From Ascidiimonas aurantiaca (lineage in GTDB: Bacteria; Bacteroidota; Bacteroidia; Flavobacteriales; Flavobacteriaceae): 64,000 nucleotides of DNA. Numbering within the stretch: position 1 is the stretch's first letter; each line of letters opens with the position of its first letter. Shown here one piece after another: positions 59,212 through 64,000 of this stretch. The stretch is from positions 62,001 through 126,000 of the forward strand of contig NZ_JBBEWR010000001.1 in assembly GCF_037646345.1 (NCBI RefSeq), in the 5' to 3' direction. The translations under genes and the position numbers were made by a program. The notes under the pieces were generated by a model that searched no databases, was not told the origin of the DNA, and saw only the letters and a program-made list of their open reading frames with translations.

Positions 59212-61275
59212 ATGACTACGACTAAAAGTGTTACGCCTCCTTTGGCAAAAAAGATTCCGCAAAAACTTGAAAAACACGGCGATGTACGAATAGATCCATA
59301 TTTCTGGCTCAATCAGAGAGACTCTGAAGAAGTATTGGGCTATTTACGAGAAGAGAATGCATATTATGAAGAGATGACGGGGCATACTGAAAACTTTCAG
59401 AGATCAATTTTTCAGGAAATGAAATCCCGTATCAAAGAAGATGATTCTTCAGTTCCCTACAAATTTAATGGATACTGGTATATAATACGATTTGAAGAAG
59501 GGCAGGATTACCCGATATATACGAGGAAAAAAGAAGTACTGGATGCACCTGAAGAGATCCTTTTTGACGGAAATGAGATGGCAAAAGGGCAGTCATTTTT
59601 TGATATTACTGGTATTAACATAAGCCCTGATAATAAATTGGCTGCATACGGTGTTGATACAGTAAGCCGGCGCCTATATACCATTTATGTGAAAAATCTG
59701 GAAACCGGAATAATTACTGAAGTGGCCCAAAATACTGCAGGAAACAGTGCCTGGGCGAATGATAACCAGACTCTTTTTTATTCTTCCCGTGATGAGCAGA
59801 CCTTACGGTCAGATAAAATATACCGCCATACACTTCATACACCCTCAGCCCATAATGAACTGGTTTATCACGAGAAAGATGATACTTTTCACGCTTTTGT
59901 TTATAAAACCAAATCCAAAAAGTTTATCGTTATAGGTTCGACAAGCACACTTACTTCTGAGTATCGTATTCTGGAAGCCGATACTCCTAAAAACGAGTTC
60001 AGCATATTTGAGCCAAGAAAACGAGGGCATGAGTACAGTATTTATCATTACGGAGAGCATTTCTATATACTCACAAATATAAATGGGGCTACTAATTTTA
60101 AACTAATGGCTACGCCCTGTGAAACCACAGAGAGAGAACACTGGGAAGACCTCATCCCTCACAGAGAAGATGTATTACTGGAAGATATAGAGATTTTTAA
60201 AGATTTTTTAGTGATCAGTGAGCGTTCCAATGGTCTTAACCAGATCAGGATACGAAGATGGGATGGAAAAGAGGACTATTATTTACCTTTCGACAATGAG
60301 ACATATACCGCATATACATCTACTAATCCCGATTTTGATACCACAGTACTCAGGTACACCTATAATTCTATGGTAACACCTACCTCTACCATCGATTTTG
60401 ATATGGTAACCCGGGAAAAAACAGTAAAAAAAGAACAAGAGATACTGGGAGGGAACTTTAAAAAAGAAAATTATATGTCTGAAAGGGTTTGGGCCACGGC
60501 AGCCGATGGTACTAAAATACCCGTCTCTTTAGTATATAAAAAAGGAATTAGAAAAGATAGTAGCAACCCTGTTCTAATATATGGATATGGTTCATACGGG
60601 GCTACTATAGACCCCTATTTTTCGTCATCGCGTTTAAGTTTACTGGACCGCGGATTTATATATGCCATAGCACACGTAAGAGGAGGAGAGTACCTGGGGC
60701 GAAAATGGTATGAAAATGGCAAATTGCTACACAAGCAAAACACATTTACTGATTTTATTGATTGCTCGCGGTTCCTTGTAGAAGAAGGATATACCTCTCC
60801 CGAACATTTGTATGCCATGGGAGGCTCGGCAGGCGGATTGTTAATGGGGGCTATTATTAACATGGCACCCGAATTGTACAATGGAGTAGTAGCTTCCGTA
60901 CCCTTTGTAGATGTGCTTACCACCATGTTGGATGAATCCATCCCGTTAACTACAGGAGAATATGATGAATGGGGAAACCCAAATGAAAAAGAGTTTTACG
61001 ATTATATGAAATCATATTCTCCATATGATAATGTAAAACCACAACCGTATCCCAACCTTTTGATAACCACCGGATACCATGATTCTCAGGTACAATACTG
61101 GGAACCTGCCAAATGGATGGCCAAGTTAAGAATTGCCCAAACAAACAATAGTCTCTTAGTATTGCATACCAATATGGATGCCGGTCATGGCGGGGCTTCA
61201 GGCCGTTTTGAAACCCTCAAAGAAGTTTCCAGGGAATATACATTTTTGTTAGATTTGGAAGGTATTAAACAGTAA
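59212..61275 (+). CDS. S9-family peptidase (oligopeptidase B/prolyl oligopeptidase)
   Basis: A 687-residue cytoplasmic serine peptidase, the length of E. coli PtrB. N-terminal beta-propeller (about 5-400), then the alpha/beta hydrolase: GYGSYGATIDPYFS, AHVRGGEYLGRKWYENGKL, nucleophile GGSAGG (Ser539), Asp in TTGYHDSQVQY and His in MDAGHGGASGR. Cleaves peptides up to about 30 residues. The frame opens at 59140, which would add a signal-like segment, but the promoter box at 59183 favours 59212. Possible secreted form remains an alternative. Confidence 0.9.
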   Translation: MTTTKSVTPPLAKKIPQKLEKHGDVRIDPYFWLNQRDSEEVLGYLREENAYYEEMTGHTENFQRSIFQEMKSRIKEDDSSVPYKFNGYWYIIRFEEGQDYPIYTRKKEVLDAPEEILFDGNEMAKGQSFFDITGINISPDNKLAAYGVDTVSRRLYTIYVKNLETGIITEVAQNTAGNSAWANDNQTLFYSSRDEQTLRSDKIYRHTLHTPSAHNELVYHEKDDTFHAFVYKTKSKKFIVIGSTSTLTSEYRILEADTPKNEFSIFEPRKRGHEYSIYHYGEHFYILTNINGATNFKLMATPCETTEREHWEDLIPHREDVLLEDIEIFKDFLVISERSNGLNQIRIRRWDGKEDYYLPFDNETYTAYTSTNPDFDTTVLRYTYNSMVTPTSTIDFDMVTREKTVKKEQEILGGNFKKENYMSERVWATAADGTKIPVSLVYKKGIRKDSSNPVLIYGYGSYGATIDPYFSSSRLSLLDRGFIYAIAHVRGGEYLGRKWYENGKLLHKQNTFTDFIDCSRFLVEEGYTSPEHLYAMGGSAGGLLMGAIINMAPELYNGVVASVPFVDVLTTMLDESIPLTTGEYDEWGNPNEKEFYDYMKSYSPYDNVKPQPYPNLLITTGYHDSQVQYWEPAKWMAKLRIAQTNNSLLVLHTNMDAGHGGASGRFETLKEVSREYTFLLDLEGIKQ

Positions 61276-61289
61276 TAAAAAAAAATAAT

Positions 61290-61297
61290 TAAATTTG
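61290..61297 (+). promoter_or_regulatory. -7 promoter box for the PLP synthase gene
   Basis: TAAATTTG, full match to TAnnTTTG, followed by CAG; 52 bases before the ATG at 61349. Confidence 0.5.
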
Positions 61298-61348
61298 CAG
61301 GGTTTTGGAAGTTTTTCAAAACCAAACCTACACCTAAGCTAACACTTT

Positions 61349-62389
61349 ATGGAAGAAAATATCAAAGCTTACAATAATGTCTTAGAACTCATAGGTAACA
61401 CTCCCCTTATTAAACTCAATAACATTACAGCGCAATTAAAAGGTCATTTTTACGCAAAAGTAGAAGCTTTTAATCCGGGTCACTCTACAAAAGACAGAAT
61501 TGCATTATATATACTTGAGGAAGCCGAGCGCAGAGGGATCTTAAAACCGGGGGATACCATTATTGAAACCACCTCAGGAAATACAGGTTTTAGTATTGCT
61601 ATGGTGAGTATTATTAAAGGATATGACTGTGTGTTGGCAGTAACATCCAAATCTTCTAAAGATAAGATTGACATGTTGCGATCTATGGGCGCTAAAGTAT
61701 ATGTTTGCCCTGCCCATGTAAGTGCAGACGATTCCCGTTCCTATTATCAGGTAGCAAAACGCATGCATGAAGAGATCAAAGGCTCTGTATATATTAATCA
61801 ATATTTTAATGAGCTCAATATAGATGCTCATTACAAAACAACAGGCCCCGAAATCTGGGAACAAACCAACGGTAAAATCACTCATCTTGTAGCCTGTAGT
61901 GGCACGGGAGGAACTATATCCGGTACGGCTCGATTTTTAAAAGAGCAAAATCCAGATATACGTATTCTGGGAGTAGATGCCTATGGCTCGGTACTAAAAA
62001 AATACCATGAAACCCGCGAGTTTGATTCAGGAGAGATCTACCCGTATCGTATAGAAGGTTTAGGTAAAAACCTTATTCCTACGGCTACAGATTTTGAAGT
62101 GATCGATGAGTTTGTAAAAGTTACTGATGAAGAAAGTGCCCATACTGCCCGGGAAATATCCAAAACCGAAGGTCTGTTTGTGGGATACACCAGTGGTGCT
62201 GCCATGCAGGGCGTAAAACAACTGGCCATACAAGGTGAGTTTGACGAGCAAAGTAATGTGGTAGTAGTTTTCCCTGATCATGGTTCCAGATATATGAGTA
62301 AGATCTATTGTGATAAATGGATGGGAGAACAAGGCTTTTTTGATAGTAAGAATATTAAAGAAACACAAAGCATTGAATATATTAAATAA
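61349..62389 (+). CDS. Cysteine-synthase-fold PLP enzyme, candidate cysteate synthase
   Basis: 346 residues of PLP fold type II. Seen: LIGNTPLIKLNNI, the Schiff-base Lys48 in HSTKDRIALY, the Asn/PLP-loop TSGNTGFSIAM, the phosphate-binding CSGTGGTISG, and YTSGAAMQG and FPDHGSRYMSK near the end. It is therefore in the cysteine synthase/CBS group. The next gene encodes an alpha-oxoamine synthase of the kind that uses cysteate in flavobacterial sulfonolipid (capnine) synthesis, so cysteate synthase (sulfite plus O-phosphoserine) is my preferred inference over CysK/CysM. No sulfate-assimilation genes are adjacent. Confidence 0.85.
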   Translation: MEENIKAYNNVLELIGNTPLIKLNNITAQLKGHFYAKVEAFNPGHSTKDRIALYILEEAERRGILKPGDTIIETTSGNTGFSIAMVSIIKGYDCVLAVTSKSSKDKIDMLRSMGAKVYVCPAHVSADDSRSYYQVAKRMHEEIKGSVYINQYFNELNIDAHYKTTGPEIWEQTNGKITHLVACSGTGGTISGTARFLKEQNPDIRILGVDAYGSVLKKYHETREFDSGEIYPYRIEGLGKNLIPTATDFEVIDEFVKVTDEESAHTAREISKTEGLFVGYTSGAAMQGVKQLAIQGEFDEQSNVVVVFPDHGSRYMSKIYCDKWMGEQGFFDSKNIKETQSIEYIK

Positions 62390-62412
62390 ATAAACGGGTA
62401 ATCCGTTTTTGG

Positions 62413-62448
62413 AAAAGGGAGTTTCGTGACAGCGTTGCTCCCTTTTTT
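62413..62448 (+). terminator. Terminator after the cysteine-synthase-like gene
   Basis: AAAAGGGAG pairs with CTCCCTTTT (9 bp) around a 16-base loop, followed by T. This may permit partial read-through to the next gene. Confidence 0.75.
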
Positions 62449-62536
62449 ACACCTTAGAAAGTATAGTAAAACAAAGAAGGCAAAAAGGTGTTTTTATGAA
62501 ATAAGTGATTTATTATGACGAAAGTATAAAAATAGT

Positions 62537-62544
62537 TATTTTTG
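62537..62544 (+). promoter_or_regulatory. -7 promoter box for the alpha-oxoamine synthase gene
   Basis: TATTTTTG, full match to TAnnTTTG, followed by CC; 40 bases before the ATG at 62585. Confidence 0.5.
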
Positions 62545-62584
62545 CCACTTGGGAAATTTTAACATTTAACTCCTCAAACCGATA

Positions 62585-63844
62585 ATGAAAGATTTATTTG
62601 CAAGAATTATTGAGAATAAAGGACCATTGGGAAAATGGGCATCACATGCCGAAGGGTATTTTGTATTTCCAAAGCTTGAAGGGCCTATCTCAAACAGAAT
62701 GCGATTTAACGGAAAAGAGGTAATAACTTGGAGCATTAACGATTATCTGGGCCTGGCGAATCATCCTGAAGTTCGAAAAGTCGATGCAGAAGCAGCCTCA
62801 GAACACGGATGTGCCTATCCAATGGGAGCGCGCATGATGAGCGGACATACTGATATTCATGAACAGCTCCAGGAAGAACTTGCCGCATTTGTAGGAAAGG
62901 AGGCAGCCTATCTTTTAAATTTTGGATATCAGGGAATTATGTCTGCTATTGATGCACTGGTAACCAAAGACGATATTATTGTTTATGATGTAGATTGTCA
63001 CGCCTGTATAATAGATGGGGTAAGGCTTCACATGGGAAAACGTTTTACTTTCAAGCATAATGATATAGACAGCCTGGAAAAAAATCTTGAAAGAGCTACC
63101 AAAATGGCCGAACAAACAGGAGGTGGTATTTTGGTTATTTCCGAAGGAGTTTTTGGGATGCGTGGCGAACAGGGCAAACTTAAAGAAATGGTTGCTCTTA
63201 AAGACAAGTACAAGTTCCGTTTCTTAGTAGATGATGCCCATGGTTTTGGTACACTTGGTAAAACCGGAGCCGGTGCCGGTGAAGAGCAGGGCATTATGCA
63301 TGGTATAGATGTTTATTTTGCCACCTTTGCCAAATCTATGGCAAGTATAGGCGCATTTTTAGCCGGCGATAAAGAAGTCATGGACTATCTTAAATACAAT
63401 CTTCGTTCCCAGATGTTTGCCAAATCACTCCCCATGGTGTTTGTAAAGGGGGCTCTGAAACGTCTGGATATGCTTCGCACCATGCCAGAATTGAAAGCCA
63501 AGCTTTGGGAAAACGTAAACGAACTGCAAAACGGACTCAAAAAACGAGGCTTTGATATTGGTACCACCACAAGTTGTGTAACACCTGTATATCTTAACGG
63601 TAGTATACCCGAAGCTATGGCTTTGGTAAAAGACCTTAGAGAAAATTACGGTATATTCTGTTCCATAGTAGTTTACCCTGTTATTCCCAAAGGCCTCATT
63701 CTGTTACGTATGATTCCGACGGCAACTCATACAATAGATGATATAAATGAAACACTTGAGGCATTCTCTGCAATAAGAGAGCGACTTGAAAACGGCACCT
63801 ACAAGCGAATGGCTGCTGCTGTTGCTGCTGCCATGGGAGAGTAG
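62585..63844 (+). CDS. Alpha-oxoamine synthase (serine-palmitoyltransferase-like), candidate cysteate-fatty acyl transferase
   Basis: A 419-residue PLP enzyme of the KBL/SPT/AONS family, joining an amino acid to an acyl thioester with loss of CO2. Seen: SINDYLGLANHPEV, GARMMSGHTDIHEQLQEELA, LLNFGYQGIMSAI, DCHACIIDG, ISEGVFGMRGEQG, the PLP-contact VDDAHGFGTLG, and Schiff-base Lys250 in ATFAKSMASIGAFLAG. The last few residues are Ala-rich. Relatives in flavobacteria condense cysteate with a fatty acyl chain in capnine formation; others are serine palmitoyltransferases (ceramides). The adjacent cysteine-synthase-like gene favours the former. Confidence 0.88.
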   Translation: MKDLFARIIENKGPLGKWASHAEGYFVFPKLEGPISNRMRFNGKEVITWSINDYLGLANHPEVRKVDAEAASEHGCAYPMGARMMSGHTDIHEQLQEELAAFVGKEAAYLLNFGYQGIMSAIDALVTKDDIIVYDVDCHACIIDGVRLHMGKRFTFKHNDIDSLEKNLERATKMAEQTGGGILVISEGVFGMRGEQGKLKEMVALKDKYKFRFLVDDAHGFGTLGKTGAGAGEEQGIMHGIDVYFATFAKSMASIGAFLAGDKEVMDYLKYNLRSQMFAKSLPMVFVKGALKRLDMLRTMPELKAKLWENVNELQNGLKKRGFDIGTTTSCVTPVYLNGSIPEAMALVKDLRENYGIFCSIVVYPVIPKGLILLRMIPTATHTIDDINETLEAFSAIRERLENGTYKRMAAAVAAAMGE

Positions 63845-63875
63845 AAAAAGCTTTATTAAAGACACTAAATAAATA

Positions 63876-63907
63876 AAAAGCCGCAACTTTTGAGCTGCGG
63901 TTTTTTT
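63876..63907. terminator. Terminator between the alpha-oxoamine synthase gene and a convergent gene
   Basis: CCGCA pairs with TGCGG (5 bp, interrupted inner pair), with A-rich and T-rich flanks (AAAAAG/TTTTTTT). The stop codon of the convergent partial gene overlaps the T run. Confidence 0.7.
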
Positions 63908-64000
63908 ATAGCTCTCTCTTAAAAGTCTGCCATTTTTTTATAAGTTGCGGATTGTAATTTTTCCATAAAGCCTGTACCGCAGTATTGTCTTCTAATTCAG
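63906..64000 (-). CDS. C-terminal end of an unidentified minus-strand gene (cut by the window end)
   Basis: The minus frame is open from the window edge to a stop at 63908-63906, giving 30 residues ending KKWQTFKREL. Composition is protein-like and the position directly after a terminator is what a convergent gene would show. Too short to identify. Confidence 0.45.
   Translation of the reverse strand, partial: ELEDNTAVQALWKNYNPQLIKKWQTFKREL

Overview
The window is a stretch of chromosome from a member of the Flavobacteriaceae (Bacteroidota). Evidence for this: promoters follow the Bacteroidota pattern (a TAnnTTTG -7 box, often 15-30 bases before the start codon) and genes lack Shine-Dalgarno sites. 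Families typical of the phylum are present (OMP_b-brl TonB-type receptor, DUF3857/transglutaminase proteins, TPR hybrid sensor kinases, HisKA_2-LytTR pairs, GG-leader peptide precursors), and the DNA is AT-rich. I see no rRNA, tRNA, CRISPR array, insertion sequence or prophage.

Layout. 0-6.7 kb: a helical-repeat protein, an EamA transporter, panB with an RluA-type pseudouridine synthase, an NTF2-like secreted protein and dnaK. 6.7-8.2 kb: a minus-strand operon of six short Cys-rich GG-leader peptide precursors, ending at a terminator shared with dnaK. 8.4-29.5 kb: a dispersed menaquinone locus (PaaI-type thioesterase, isochorismate synthase, menD, menB, menA, menC, menE) with small helper or unrelated genes interleaved. 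29.5-45 kb: an M24 peptidase, a lipoprotein, a membrane-anchored patatin, an acyl-CoA carboxylase beta subunit, ettA and two tandem hybrid kinases. 45-64 kb: two candidate histidine-degradation genes (hutG-like and hutI), fumC, an outer-membrane receptor with a small secreted partner, arsC, prfB with its programmed frameshift, a zinc metalloprotease, threonine aldolase, ybaB, a prolyl oligopeptidase, and a cysteine-synthase-like gene next to an alpha-oxoamine synthase that together look like sulfonolipid (capnine) genes.

The most notable region is 17.64-18.92 kb, inside the menaquinone locus. Between a LytTR response regulator and a HisKA_2 sensor kinase lie four consecutive small transcription units with no convincing protein gene. 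Each has a pair of 9-base direct repeats (TTTCACAAC-like) exactly 21 bases apart, a -7 box exactly 59 bases after the first repeat, then about 95-110 bases ending in a strong intrinsic terminator. A fifth copy with the same geometry has no terminator and leads into the kinase gene. I read this as a two-component system controlling a family of sibling small RNAs and its own kinase.

Other points of interest are a sigma54-like promoter with a palindrome before dnaK, a possible structured RNA at 29.55-29.77 kb, a transglutaminase-like protein lacking its catalytic Cys beside an intact paralogue, and several small genes below usual ORF cut-offs. All functional calls come from motif recognition by eye; no database search was run.
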